A stretch of 23,366 bases of DNA from Gemmatimonadota bacterium (GCA_019347645.1 JAHWKZ010000009.1:1-23366), one strand, 5' to 3'. Positions 8,343-16,800 are shown, numbered from the stretch's first letter. The notes: generated by a model from the letters alone, not told the origin. Numbers and translations are program-made.

Positions 8343-8701
8343 GACAGACTCCTGGGGAGGGACGGTGCGCCCGGCGTCGGGGGTCGACCCGCCTCCGAAT
8401 TGGAGAACCGGGCGAGGAACGTTATCTTCGGGTCGAGCGTGCCGGGCCCGTCGGGGACGGCACGGATGATCGCCATGGACGAGACGAGTGATCGGCATCC
8501 CGTGACGGACGGGATCGCGAGACCGGGCGATCCGCAGCGTGCCCGTCCTCCAGCCGGCGCCGCCGGGGACGATCGGCGACGGCCCGGCTCCGACCGCCCG
8601 ACGGGCGTGCCCTCTTCCTCCTTCGCAACCGATTCGATTCGGCTCCCGTCTCGGGGGGCGTCGACACGCGGCCGGACGACTCCGGCGAAAAGGACCCGGG
8701 C
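8343..8701. other. 359-base non-coding gap between lolC and lolD
   Basis: I see no convincing gene here. The frames are open but lack start codons with ribosome sites and recognisable protein features, and an 8400-8705 frame would need a TTG start and gives a low-complexity Arg/Pro/Ser-rich product. The gap holds one good promoter candidate (8400-8428) and ends with AAGGA at 8690-8694, a ribosome site seven bases before the lolD ATG. The lolD frame is open upstream to a TGA near 8490, but it has no ATG, GTG or TTG in that stretch. Confidence 0.6.
8400..8428 (+). promoter_or_regulatory. Predicted sigma-70-type promoter ahead of lolD
   Basis: TTGGAG (8400-8405), a 17-base spacer and TATCTT (8423-8428) match the housekeeping -35/-10 layout. 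The AT-containing -10 stands out in very GC-rich sequence. It would give a leader of about 265 bases before the lolD ATG. Prediction from pattern and spacing only. Confidence 0.5.
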
Positions 8702-9418
8702 ATGAGCGGCGAAGGTTGGGAAGGCGATCGGGCGGTCCTGGTGTCGGAGCGCCTCCACAAGGAGTACACCGGAGGCGCCGGCCCGCTGAAGGTCCTGCGG
8801 GGCGTGGATCTGGAGGTGGCGCCGGGGGAGACGGTGGCGATCGTCGGGGCGTCCGGCGCGGGCAAGAGCACGCTGCTCCACCTGCTCGGCGGGCTCGACC
8901 GCCCGACGCACGGCGAGGTGGTGCTCGGGGGCCGCTACCTGAGCCGGCTGTCGGACGCCGAGCTGTCGGAAGTACGGAGCCGCGAGCTCGGCTTCGTCTT
9001 CCAGTTCCACCACCTGTTGATGGAGTTCTCCGCGGTCGAGAACGTGGCGATGCCGTTGAGGATCCAGGGCCTGGAGGCCGGGGAGGCGGAACGCCGGGCG
9101 CGATCGATTCTTCGAGAGGTCGGCCTCGGGGAGCGGCTCCACCACCGTCCGAGTGCGCTGTCGGGGGGCGAGCAGCAGCGGGTCGCGGTCGCCCGGGCGC
9201 TGGTGCACGAGCCGATCGTGGTGCTCGCGGACGAGCCCTCGGGCAATCTCGACCGCTCGAACAGCGAGCATCTGCACGACCTGATGTTCGAGCTGGCGAG
9301 GCAGCGGGCGGTGGCCTTCGTGGTGGCCACCCACGACGAGCGCCTGGCGAGGCGCGCGGATCGGCTGCTGAACATCGAGGACGGCGTGCTGACGCCGCTC
9401 GAGAGCGGGATCTTCTGA
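8702..9418 (+). CDS. lolD: Lipoprotein-releasing ABC transporter ATP-binding protein
   Basis: A 238-residue ABC ATPase that powers lipoprotein release with LolC. Motifs appear in order: Walker A GASGAGKST (near residue 50), Q-loop FQFHHLL (near 100), ABC signature LSGGEQQR (near 155), Walker B VVLADEP with the D-loop SGNLD (near 175), and the H-loop ATHD (near 210). Length and the characteristic LSGGEQQRVAVARAL and EPSGNLD segments match the LolD/MacB-type subfamily. The ATG at 8702 has AAGGA seven bases upstream. The neighbouring permease gene identifies it as LolD rather than an FtsE or MacB ATPase, although the two genes are unusually far apart. Confidence 0.93.
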   Translation: MSGEGWEGDRAVLVSERLHKEYTGGAGPLKVLRGVDLEVAPGETVAIVGASGAGKSTLLHLLGGLDRPTHGEVVLGGRYLSRLSDAELSEVRSRELGFVFQFHHLLMEFSAVENVAMPLRIQGLEAGEAERRARSILREVGLGERLHHRPSALSGGEQQRVAVARALVHEPIVVLADEPSGNLDRSNSEHLHDLMFELARQRAVAFVVATHDERLARRADRLLNIEDGVLTPLESGIF

Positions 9419-9495
9419 CGCGGGACGATTGGGATGGCCCGATCTCTGCATCGCACCTCCTCGGCCGGTCCCGCGGCGAGACCCGGAGTTGAACG

Positions 9496-10092
9496 ATGGA
9501 AGAGCGGGGATCGTTTTTTGGCGAGAGGGTACTCGAGAGGGATGATCGAGCCATGATGTGCGAGGATTGCCACCAGAGCAAGGCGACCGTCCACTTCACG
9601 CAGATCGTGAACGACGAGACGGAGACGTTCCATCTCTGTCAGGAATGCGCCCAGGCGAGGGGACTGAAGACGACGCCCGTGTCCGAGCAGATGCCGCTCA
9701 ACGACTTCCTCTCCGAGATGGGCGCGCCGATCTTCACGAAGGCGACCAACGCCAACGTCTCGTGCCCACGATGCGGCTGCTCCTTCCGCCAGTTCCGCAA
9801 GACCGGTCGCCTCGGATGCGCCCACTGCTACGTCACGTTCGAGCAGGAGATGAGCACGCTGTTGCGGAAGATCCACGGCTCCAACGAGCACGTGGGTATC
9901 GACGATGCGGAGTCGGTCGGTCCCATGGAGGAGGGCGAGGAGCGGCTCCTGGCGCTGAGGCGCGAGCTCCGGCAGTCGGTCGAGCGCGAGGAGTACGAGC
10001 GCGCGGCCGAGCTGAGGGACGAGATCGCCGCCCTCGAGGAGGAGCGGATGCAGCAGCGGATCGAGGCGATGGATCGAGGGGAGGGAGCGTGA
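9496..10092 (+). CDS. mcsA: McsA, zinc-finger and UVR-motif activator of McsB
   Basis: A 198-residue protein with two paired zinc-ribbon CxxC modules (C22/C25 with C48/C51, and C90/C93 with C108/C111) and a C-terminal UVR motif at about 155-185 (YERAAELRDEIAALEEE). In Firmicutes McsA activates the arginine kinase McsB and tethers it to ClpC; the UVR motif matches a similar one in the ClpC here. The start is ambiguous: the ATG at 9496 has GGAG seven bases upstream, while family members usually begin at the MMC motif, here at 9553, which would remove 19 residues. The stop overlaps the mcsB GTG. Confidence 0.9.
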   Translation: MEERGSFFGERVLERDDRAMMCEDCHQSKATVHFTQIVNDETETFHLCQECAQARGLKTTPVSEQMPLNDFLSEMGAPIFTKATNANVSCPRCGCSFRQFRKTGRLGCAHCYVTFEQEMSTLLRKIHGSNEHVGIDDAESVGPMEEGEERLLALRRELRQSVEREEYERAAELRDEIAALEEERMQQRIEAMDRGEGA

Positions 10093-11210
10093 CCGATCGC
10101 GAGGACATCCTGGGTCCCGTGGGCGGCGGCCTGGCGTGGATCAGCGGCGATGGCCCGCACGCCGACATCATCCTGTCGACCCGGATCCGGCTGGCCCGCA
10201 ACCTGGAGCGCTACCCGTTCCGCGAGACGATCACGTCCCCGCAGCAGGAGATGGTCGCCGAGGACCTGCTCGAGGCGTATCGTTCGGCCGAGCCCGAGCT
10301 CGGCGATACGCCCCACCAGTTCCTGCGGCTCGTCGAGATGCCCGACAACCAGCTGACGCTGCTCCTCGAGCGCCATCTCGTGAGTCGGGAGATGGTGAAG
10401 TTCAAGGAGTCGGCCGCGCTGCTGGTGGGCGACGAGGGGCGCCTCTCGATCCTCGTCAACGAGGAGGACCATCTGCGGATCCAGGTGCTGACCCCCGGTC
10501 TCCAGCTCGACCGCTCGTGGGACATCGCCGAGCGCACCGAGGGAGCCCTCCGGACGCGGCTGAAGTTCGCCTACCATCACCGTTTCGGCTTCCTGACCTC
10601 GTGTCCGACGAACACCGGAACCGGGCTGAGGGCGAGCGTTCTGATCCACTTGCCGGGCCTGGTCCTCACCCGCGAGATCCACAAGGTGCTGCAGGGCCTC
10701 TCGCAGATCGGGCTGACGTTCCGCGGCCTCTACGGCGAGGGCTCCGACGTGATCGGCAATTACTTCCAGCTGTCGAACCAGACCACGCTCGGCAAGGGCG
10801 AGGAGGAGCTCGTCGACCACCTCGCCCAGATCACCCGCCAGGTGATCGAGTACGAGGAGAACGCGCGCCAGGTGCTCGCCCGCGATGCCCTCGACGAGAT
10901 CGAGGACAAGGTGTGGAGGGCCTACGGCCTGCTGACCTGCGCCCGGTCCATCTCGTTCGACGAGATGATGAATCTGCTGTCGGCGGTGCGGCTGGGGGTC
11001 AGCATGAAACTGTTGCCCGATGTCGGGGTAGATACCCTCAACGAGCTTCTGCTTTTGACTCAGACCGCACATCTGGAGAGGAAGACCGGCCGGTCGCTCA
11101 CGAAGCGCGAGCGCGAGGTCGCGCGCGCCCGGCTCGTCCGCGAGATTCTGGAGAACGATCGCGCGGAGCATGAAGAATTCGGAGACGACGAGGACGAGGA
11201 AGCGGGATAG
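10089..11210 (+). CDS. mcsB: Protein-arginine kinase McsB
   Basis: A 373-residue phosphagen-kinase-fold enzyme that phosphorylates arginines on proteins; in Firmicutes the phospho-arginine is a degradation mark read by ClpC. Visible features are STRIRLARNL (30-39, nucleotide binding), NEED (124-127), the SCPTNTGTG loop with catalytic Cys172, GEGSD (216-220) with a likely catalytic Glu, and REVARA at 342-347, which corresponds to the RDxxRA phospho-arginine-binding motif of Firmicute McsB with Asp replaced by Glu. The GTG at 10089 overlaps the mcsA stop and follows GAGGGAG. The C-terminus is strongly acidic. clpC follows four bases later. Confidence 0.94.
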   Translation: MTDREDILGPVGGGLAWISGDGPHADIILSTRIRLARNLERYPFRETITSPQQEMVAEDLLEAYRSAEPELGDTPHQFLRLVEMPDNQLTLLLERHLVSREMVKFKESAALLVGDEGRLSILVNEEDHLRIQVLTPGLQLDRSWDIAERTEGALRTRLKFAYHHRFGFLTSCPTNTGTGLRASVLIHLPGLVLTREIHKVLQGLSQIGLTFRGLYGEGSDVIGNYFQLSNQTTLGKGEEELVDHLAQITRQVIEYEENARQVLARDALDEIEDKVWRAYGLLTCARSISFDEMMNLLSAVRLGVSMKLLPDVGVDTLNELLLLTQTAHLERKTGRSLTKREREVARARLVREILENDRAEHEEFGDDEDEEAG

Positions 11211-11214
11211 GACG

Positions 11215-13731
11215 ATGAACAGCAATTTCACCGATCGCGTACGCAAGGTTCTTTCGATGGCTCGTGAAGAGGCCGTCCGCATGCGCCACGACTACGTGGG
11301 TACCGAGCACATCCTGCTCGGGCTGATCCGCGAGGGCGAGGGTGTGGCCGCGGCCATCCTTACAAACCTCAACGCCGACCTCGAGGAGCTTCGCCAGCGG
11401 ATCGAGGAGCGGGTCGAGCCCGGCCGTAGCGACATGACGCCGGACGAGGTCCCCTACACGACGCGGGCGAAGAAGGTGCTGGAGTTCTCGGTCGCCGAGG
11501 CGCGCAGCCTCAAGCACTCCTACGTGGGAACCGAGCATCTCCTGTTGGGGCTCCTGCGTGAGGAGAAGGGCGTCGCCGCCCAGGTCCTCGAGGAGGTCGA
11601 GGTAACGATCGATGTGGCGCGAAACGAGACGATCCGTCTGCTAGGAGGAGAGTTGAGTTCCATGGAAGGCGGGAGCCAGTCATCGTCGAAGTCCAGCGAG
11701 AAGAAGTCGAAGACCCCCGCCCTCGACCACTTCTGCCGCGATCTCACCGACCTCGCCCGGGAGGGGGAGCTCGACCCGACGATCGGGCGCGGGAACGAGA
11801 TCGAGCGGGTCATCGAGGTGCTCAGCCGCCGGAAGAAGAACAATCCGGTGCTGATCGGCGAGCCCGGCGTGGGGAAGACCGCCATCGTGGAGGGTCTGGC
11901 CCAGCGGATCGTGGAGGGCGAGATCGTCCATTCGCTGCGTGACCACCGGGTGCTCTCGCTCGACATGGCGGCGGTGATCGCGGGCACCAAGTACCGCGGC
12001 CAGTTCGAGGAGCGGCTGAAGGCGGTCATCAACGAGATCAAGCAGGCGCAGAACGTCATCCTGTTCATCGACGAGCTCCACACGCTCGTCGGCGCCGGAG
12101 CCGCCGAGGGTGCGATCGACGCTTCGAACATGCTCAAGCCCGCGCTCGCGCGCGGGGAGCTCCAGTGCGTCGGCGCCTCCACGCTCAACGAGTACCGCAA
12201 GTACATCGAGAAGGACGGGGCGCTCGAGCGCCGGTTCCAGCCGGTCGTGGTGGACCCGCCCTCGATCGAGGAGACCGTCGAGATCCTCAAGGGCCTGCGT
12301 CCGGCCTACGCCGACCACCACAGCGTGGACATCAGCGACGAGTCGATCGAGGCCGCCTCGCGGCTCTCGGAGCGCTACATCACCGACCGGTTCCTGCCCG
12401 ACAAGGCGATCGACGTGATTGACGAGGCGTGCGCCCGGGTGCACCTCGCGACCCAGGTGCCGCCGCCCGAGCTCCTGGCCCTCGAGGAGGAGGTCGGCCA
12501 GATCGTCGCCGAGAAGGACCAGGCGATCAAGGCGCAGGACTACGAGACCGCGGCGAAGCTGCGGGACACCGAGCGCGAGCTCAAGTCCTCGATCAAGCGC
12601 AAGAAGCTCGAGTGGGAGCGGGGCAATCACGAGGATCGCCCCGTGCTCACCACGGAGGACGTGGCGTTCATCGTCAGCCGCTGGACCGGCGTCCCTGTGG
12701 TCCGGCTCCGCGAGGAGGAGACCGAGCGGTTGCTCCACATGGAGGAGGAGCTTCACGAGTTCATCGTTGGTCAGGACGACGCGATCAACGCCATCAGCAA
12801 GGCGATCCGACGGGCGCGGAGCGGTCTGAAGGACCCCCGCCGGCCGATCGGCTCGTTCATCTTCAGTGGTCCGACGGGCGTCGGAAAGACGGAGCTGGCG
12901 CGCGCGCTGGCGCGTTTCCTGTTCGCCGATCCGAACGCGCTGATCCGGATCGACATGTCCGAGTACATGGAGAAGTTCACGGTCAGCCGTCTGCTCGGGG
13001 CACCCCCGGGGTACGTGGGGTACGAGGACTCGGGCTACCTGACCAAGGAGGTCCGGAGGAAGCCCTACTCGGTCGTCCTGCTGGACGAGATCGAGAAGGC
13101 GCACCCCGACGTCTTCAACATCCTGCTCCAGATCCTCGACGAGGGTCACATCACCGACAACTACGGTCGCAAGATCGACTTCAAGAACACCGTGGTGATC
13201 ATGACCTCGAACCTCGGCGCCCGGCGGATCACGGGCTCTCGCGCCCTCGGCTTCCAGAAGCCCACCGAGCAGGCCCGCTCCGAGCGGATCGAGGAGGCGG
13301 TGAAGGACGAGATCGACAAGGCGTTCAATCCCGAGTTCCTCAACCGCCTCGACGAGGTCATCGTGTTCCATTCCCTGATGGAGGAGCACATCGTCCAGAT
13401 CGTCGACATCCTCTTCCGCGAGGTGCTCCAGCGGATCGAGGACAAGGACCTCGACCTCTCGCTGACCCGGGAAGCCAAGCACTTCCTGGCCGAGAAGGGG
13501 TTCGACGAGAAGTTCGGCGCCCGGCCGCTGAAGCGGGCGATGCAGCGCTACCTCGAGGACCCGTTCAGCGAGGCGCTGCTCCAGGGTCGCTTCGCCCCCG
13601 GCGACGAGGTCTCGGTGGGCGTCTCCGAGGACGGCTCCAAGCTCGAGTTCGAGGTCGTCGGCTCCAACGTGGGGGAGGAGCTCCCCCGCGACAGCGCGCG
13701 CGAGGAGTCGGTAGGGGAAGAGGTCCGTTAG
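11215..13731 (+). CDS. clpC: ATP-dependent Clp protease ATP-binding subunit ClpC
   Basis: An 838-residue AAA+ unfoldase that feeds proteins to ClpP. It has the two-repeat Clp N-domain (about 1-145, with YVGTEHILLGL and YVGTEHLLLGL), D1 Walker A GEPGVGKT (215-222), a UVR-containing middle region (about 429-466, QAIKAQDYETAAKLRD) that marks ClpC rather than ClpA or ClpB, D2 Walker A GPTGVGKT (552-559), and a ClpP-docking LGF tripeptide (678-680). The ATG at 11215 matches the family N-terminus; an upstream in-frame ATG at 11170 lies inside mcsB. ClpP is not in the window. Coupling to mcsAB points to phospho-arginine-guided proteolysis. A terminator-like hairpin lies 45 bases past the stop. Confidence 0.96.
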   Translation: MNSNFTDRVRKVLSMAREEAVRMRHDYVGTEHILLGLIREGEGVAAAILTNLNADLEELRQRIEERVEPGRSDMTPDEVPYTTRAKKVLEFSVAEARSLKHSYVGTEHLLLGLLREEKGVAAQVLEEVEVTIDVARNETIRLLGGELSSMEGGSQSSSKSSEKKSKTPALDHFCRDLTDLAREGELDPTIGRGNEIERVIEVLSRRKKNNPVLIGEPGVGKTAIVEGLAQRIVEGEIVHSLRDHRVLSLDMAAVIAGTKYRGQFEERLKAVINEIKQAQNVILFIDELHTLVGAGAAEGAIDASNMLKPALARGELQCVGASTLNEYRKYIEKDGALERRFQPVVVDPPSIEETVEILKGLRPAYADHHSVDISDESIEAASRLSERYITDRFLPDKAIDVIDEACARVHLATQVPPPELLALEEEVGQIVAEKDQAIKAQDYETAAKLRDTERELKSSIKRKKLEWERGNHEDRPVLTTEDVAFIVSRWTGVPVVRLREEETERLLHMEEELHEFIVGQDDAINAISKAIRRARSGLKDPRRPIGSFIFSGPTGVGKTELARALARFLFADPNALIRIDMSEYMEKFTVSRLLGAPPGYVGYEDSGYLTKEVRRKPYSVVLLDEIEKAHPDVFNILLQILDEGHITDNYGRKIDFKNTVVIMTSNLGARRITGSRALGFQKPTEQARSERIEEAVKDEIDKAFNPEFLNRLDEVIVFHSLMEEHIVQIVDILFREVLQRIEDKDLDLSLTREAKHFLAEKGFDEKFGARPLKRAMQRYLEDPFSEALLQGRFAPGDEVSVGVSEDGSKLEFEVVGSNVGEELPRDSAREESVGEEVR

Positions 13732-13733
13732 AG

Positions 13734-16121
13734 GTGATTCCCGCTCCCGGTCACGCCGTCGCCCGGTCCCGAAAGAAGAGAGACGCGTTCTCTCTTTTTT
13801 CGTATCCGGTGCGGACCGGGGCGCTGGCGGCCCTGGTCGTGGCGGCCGCCACGACCCTCGCGCCCGCGCGCGCCCCTTCCCAGCAGGCCCCGCCCCTCGT
13901 CGACGTCGAGGTGGAAGGGGCCGAGGTCCTGGCCGCCGACCGGGTTCGCGCGCTCAGCGGGCTCACGGGGGAACGCTCCCTCACGCCCCGGGCGATGCAG
14001 AAGGCGATCGAGGCGCTGTGGGATACCGGTCTGTTCAACGACGTCGCCGTCCACGCCCGTCAGGTCCCGGCCGGCGTGGTGGCGGTGATCCGGGTGGAGG
14101 AGGCGCCGGTGATCACCAGCGTCGAGATCCAGGGCGCCGACAAAGTCAAGAAGGGAGACGTCGAGACGAGGCTGCCACTCAAGCCCGGCGACCGCCTGCT
14201 GGAGCACAAGCTTCATCAGGCGTCCCTCGACATCGAGTCGCTGTACCGGGAGGAGGGCTTCTACCTCGCCGAGGTGGAGGTCGCCGCCGCGCGCCCCGGG
14301 GCCGACTCGACGGGCGTGGAGGTCCGGATCCGCGAGGGACGGAAGGTGGCGATCGAGCGGATCGTGTTCCGGGGGAACGAGCGGTTCAGGGACGGCCGTC
14401 TGGAGGACGCCCTGGAGACCGACCCGCGGGGGTTCTGGTTCTGGCAGGACGGCGAGTTCGACGAGGAGAAGTGGCGGATGGACATCGCCCAGCGTCTGCC
14501 CGAGTTCTACGGTCGGCACGGCCACCTCGACATGCGGGTCGTCTCCGACTCGATCGCCGTCGACGAGCGCAAGGGCGATATGACGTTGTTCGTCACCCTG
14601 GAGGAGGGCCCGCGGTACCACGTCGGAGACGTGGAGATCCAGGGCAACAGCCGCTTCTCGCGCACCGATCTCCATGAGCTCGTCAGGATCCGGGAGGGGG
14701 AGGTCTTCGATACCCGGGCCGTGGCGAGCACCAAGGAGGACATCCAGAACCTCTACGCCGACGACGGCTACATCTACGCTTCCATCCAGCCGGTCCGGCA
14801 GGTCCGGCCCGACACCACGGTCGTGGACCTGACCTGGCGGATCCGGGAGAACGACCCGGCCCACATCCAGCACATCGCCATCCGGGGGAACACGGTCACC
14901 CACGAGCAGGTGATCCGCCGGCACCTGTTCGTCACGCCCGGCGAGCGGTTCCGTCGGACCGACGTGAGGAACAGCCTGCTGGCACTCGAGGGGCTCGGGT
15001 TCTTCGAGCCCGGCATCCTGCCCTCGACGCGCGTGGTGGATCCCGAGTCGGGCGACATCGACCTGACCTTCGAGGTGCAGGAGCGACGCACCGGCTCGCT
15101 CACCCTCGGCGCCGCGGTCGGCGGCGGTACGGGGCTCTCCGGATTCCTCGGCTACGAGCAGCCGAACCTGTTCGGGCAGGCGAAGAGCGGCCGGATCCGG
15201 TGGGAATTCGGCTCCCGCAACAACAACCTGGAGCTCTCCTACACCGAGCCCATCTTCCTGGGCAGCAAGACGTCGCTGTCGGTCTCCTTCTTCGACATCG
15301 ACCGGCGGTTCATCAATACCTCGTTCCGCCAGGACGCCATCGGAGGGAGCGCCCGGTTCGGGACCCCGCTCCCGTGGGACAACGCCACGCGGCTGTTCTA
15401 CGGCTATCAGTGGCAGCGGATCGATCTGGAGTCGACGATCGATGACGACGATCGCTTCCGGGAGCAGTACCCGCGGACCGAATCGGCGGTGACGCTCGGG
15501 CTGGTGCGCGATACCCGGCTGCCCCGGCGGCACCCGATCCAGGGCGCCCGCCACAGTCTCAACGCCGAACTGGCCGGGGGACCTCTCGGCGGCACGGTGG
15601 GGTACCAGAAATACGAGATGGAGACGTCGTGGTTCGCGCCGACCGTCAACGAGCGGACGGTGCTGAACCTCAGGATGCAGGCCGGGGGGATCAACCCCAC
15701 CGGCTTCGTCCCGCTCACCGATCAGTTCCTTCTCGGCGGGGTACAGTTCCCGGCCGAGGGGCTCCGCGGCTACGCGGACAACTGCGTCGGTGTGCGGCTC
15801 GCGCCCGGAGACCGCGTCCGGGGCTGCGGCGACGATCGGGGCAACGGATTCGTGCTGCTGACCGCCGAGCACTTCTTCAAGATCACCGATACGGTGTACG
15901 CCTCGCTGTTCTACGACGCGGGCGACGTCTTCCGCGAGTTCCGCGACGTGACGTTCGCGGATCTGAAGCGAGGAGCCGGGGTGGGGCTCCAGATCGACCT
16001 CCCGGGGTTCGGCCCGCTCGGTCTCGACTACGCGTACGGGTTCGATCGCATCGATCCCGTGACCGGCGAGCCGGACCCGGGTTGGAAGCTCCACTTCAAG
16101 TTCGGAAATCTGTTGCAGTGA
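13734..16121 (+). CDS. bamA: Outer-membrane protein assembly factor BamA (Omp85)
   Basis: A protein of up to 795 residues that folds and inserts beta-barrel proteins in the outer membrane. Five POTRA domains can be read (about 55-122, 126-201, 205-291, 295-371, 377-449), followed by the barrel (about 454-795) with the conserved LRGY motif of loop 6 at 677-680. Two cysteines (684, 698) in that loop may form a disulfide. The start is uncertain: the GTG at 13734 has GAGG ten bases upstream but gives a long basic region before the signal peptide and spans a terminator-like hairpin; the GTG at 13809 gives a clean signal peptide (MRTGALAALVVAAATTLAPARA) and a 770-residue product but has no ribosome site. 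skp and lpx genes follow, as in many Gram-negatives. Confidence 0.93.
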   Translation: MIPAPGHAVARSRKKRDAFSLFSYPVRTGALAALVVAAATTLAPARAPSQQAPPLVDVEVEGAEVLAADRVRALSGLTGERSLTPRAMQKAIEALWDTGLFNDVAVHARQVPAGVVAVIRVEEAPVITSVEIQGADKVKKGDVETRLPLKPGDRLLEHKLHQASLDIESLYREEGFYLAEVEVAAARPGADSTGVEVRIREGRKVAIERIVFRGNERFRDGRLEDALETDPRGFWFWQDGEFDEEKWRMDIAQRLPEFYGRHGHLDMRVVSDSIAVDERKGDMTLFVTLEEGPRYHVGDVEIQGNSRFSRTDLHELVRIREGEVFDTRAVASTKEDIQNLYADDGYIYASIQPVRQVRPDTTVVDLTWRIRENDPAHIQHIAIRGNTVTHEQVIRRHLFVTPGERFRRTDVRNSLLALEGLGFFEPGILPSTRVVDPESGDIDLTFEVQERRTGSLTLGAAVGGGTGLSGFLGYEQPNLFGQAKSGRIRWEFGSRNNNLELSYTEPIFLGSKTSLSVSFFDIDRRFINTSFRQDAIGGSARFGTPLPWDNATRLFYGYQWQRIDLESTIDDDDRFREQYPRTESAVTLGLVRDTRLPRRHPIQGARHSLNAELAGGPLGGTVGYQKYEMETSWFAPTVNERTVLNLRMQAGGINPTGFVPLTDQFLLGGVQFPAEGLRGYADNCVGVRLAPGDRVRGCGDDRGNGFVLLTAEHFFKITDTVYASLFYDAGDVFREFRDVTFADLKRGAGVGLQIDLPGFGPLGLDYAYGFDRIDPVTGEPDPGWKLHFKFGNLLQ
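13776..13800 (+). terminator. Rho-independent terminator-like hairpin after clpC
   Basis: AAGAGAGA (13776-13783) pairs perfectly with TCTCTCTT (13789-13796) around a CGCGT loop, and the 3' arm runs into six consecutive T (13795-13800). It lies 45 bases after the clpC stop, where a terminator would be expected, but also inside the longer reading of bamA. A T-run of this length is rare in the surrounding GC-rich sequence. The stem has few GC pairs, so efficiency may be partial. Confidence 0.55.
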
Positions 16122-16143
16122 GCCGGCTGCTGCAGTGAGCCGG
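16110..16143 (+). repeat. 17-base tandem duplication across the bamA stop
   Basis: Two adjacent 17-base units, CTGTTGCAGTGAGCCGG (16110-16126) and CTGCTGCAGTGAGCCGG (16127-16143), differ at one base. The first contains the bamA stop codon, so the coding sequence is not altered by the second copy. It looks like a recent slippage duplication. Confidence 0.85.
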
Positions 16144-16207
16144 AGACGCGGCGTCCCCGGCGTCACGCGCCGGCGCGAGGCCACGGGCCGGCGCGAGGCC
16201 GTCTCCG
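16141..16207 (+). repeat. Inverted and direct repeats between bamA and ompH
   Basis: CGGAGACG (16141-16148) and CGTCTCCG (16200-16207) form a perfect 8-base inverted repeat. Between them lie two direct copies of GCCGGCGCGAGGCC (16169-16182 and 16187-16200) and the palindrome GCGCCGGCGC (16167-16176). The RNA should fold strongly and could act as an intercistronic stabiliser or an attenuating structure. No T-run follows, so a classical terminator is unlikely. Confidence 0.6.
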
Positions 16208-16254
16208 AGGCTAGATTCGTATCGCACTCGATCCAGATCAGGAGGAATCGTCCC

Positions 16255-16800
16255 ATGCACCGCACGAAATTCGCGATCGCGGCCATCGCCGCGGTACTCG
16301 CGCTCCCCAGCGTCGCCAGCGCGCAGAACGCCGACCTGAGGGTGGCCTACGTCGACAGCGAAGCGATCATCCGACAGGCTCCCGGTTATCAGGAGGCGAG
16401 CCAGGCGTTCAACCAGACCGCGACCGGCTGGCGCGACACCCTGGAGCAGAAGCGGGAGCAGCTCCAGAGCCTCTACGACGAGTATCAGAGGCAGGAGGTC
16501 GTCCTCTCTCCGGAGAAGAAGACCGAGAAGCAGCAGGAGATCCAGCAGCTGCAGATCGAGGCCCAGCAGTACTTCGAAGCGAAGTTCGGGCCCGAGGGAC
16601 AGGCCGCGACCCGGCAGGCGGAGCTGATGCAGCCGATCATCGAGCGCGTGAACCGCGTCATCGAGGAGGTACGTCGCGACCGCGGTTTCGCTCTGATCTT
16701 CGATCTGAACGACGGTGCCCTCGTCGCCGGCGATCCGTCGCTCAACATCACCGAAGAGGTGGTCCAGCGGCTGAACGCCCAGGCGGGCACGTCGCGCTGA
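16255..16800 (+). CDS. skp: OmpH/Skp-family periplasmic chaperone
   Basis: A 181-residue OmpH/Skp protein, a periplasmic holdase that escorts unfolded outer-membrane proteins to BamA. The signal peptide covers residues 1-23 and ends in ASA. The mature start LRVAYVDSEAIIRQAPGYQEA is the family's conserved N-terminal strand. A long charged helical region rich in Gln, Glu and Lys (about 60-145) forms the tentacle-like coiled coil, and the C-terminal GFALIFDLNDGALVAGDPSLNITEEV segment completes the trimerisation body. GGAGG at 16241-16245 sits nine bases before the ATG. Position between bamA and lpxD is the classic arrangement. Confidence 0.93.
   Translation: MHRTKFAIAAIAAVLALPSVASAQNADLRVAYVDSEAIIRQAPGYQEASQAFNQTATGWRDTLEQKREQLQSLYDEYQRQEVVLSPEKKTEKQQEIQQLQIEAQQYFEAKFGPEGQAATRQAELMQPIIERVNRVIEEVRRDRGFALIFDLNDGALVAGDPSLNITEEVVQRLNAQAGTSR

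Noticed and set aside
8400..8705. A 101-codon plus-strand frame overlapping the lolD start by ATGA
   Set aside because: It needs a TTG start that coincides with the predicted -35 box, has no ribosome site, and encodes low-complexity Arg/Pro/Ser-rich sequence with no protein-like pattern.
11170..11214. An upstream in-frame ATG extending ClpC by 15 residues
   Set aside because: The extension lies inside the mcsB coding sequence, reads as highly charged, and the ATG at 11215 matches the conserved ClpC N-terminus.
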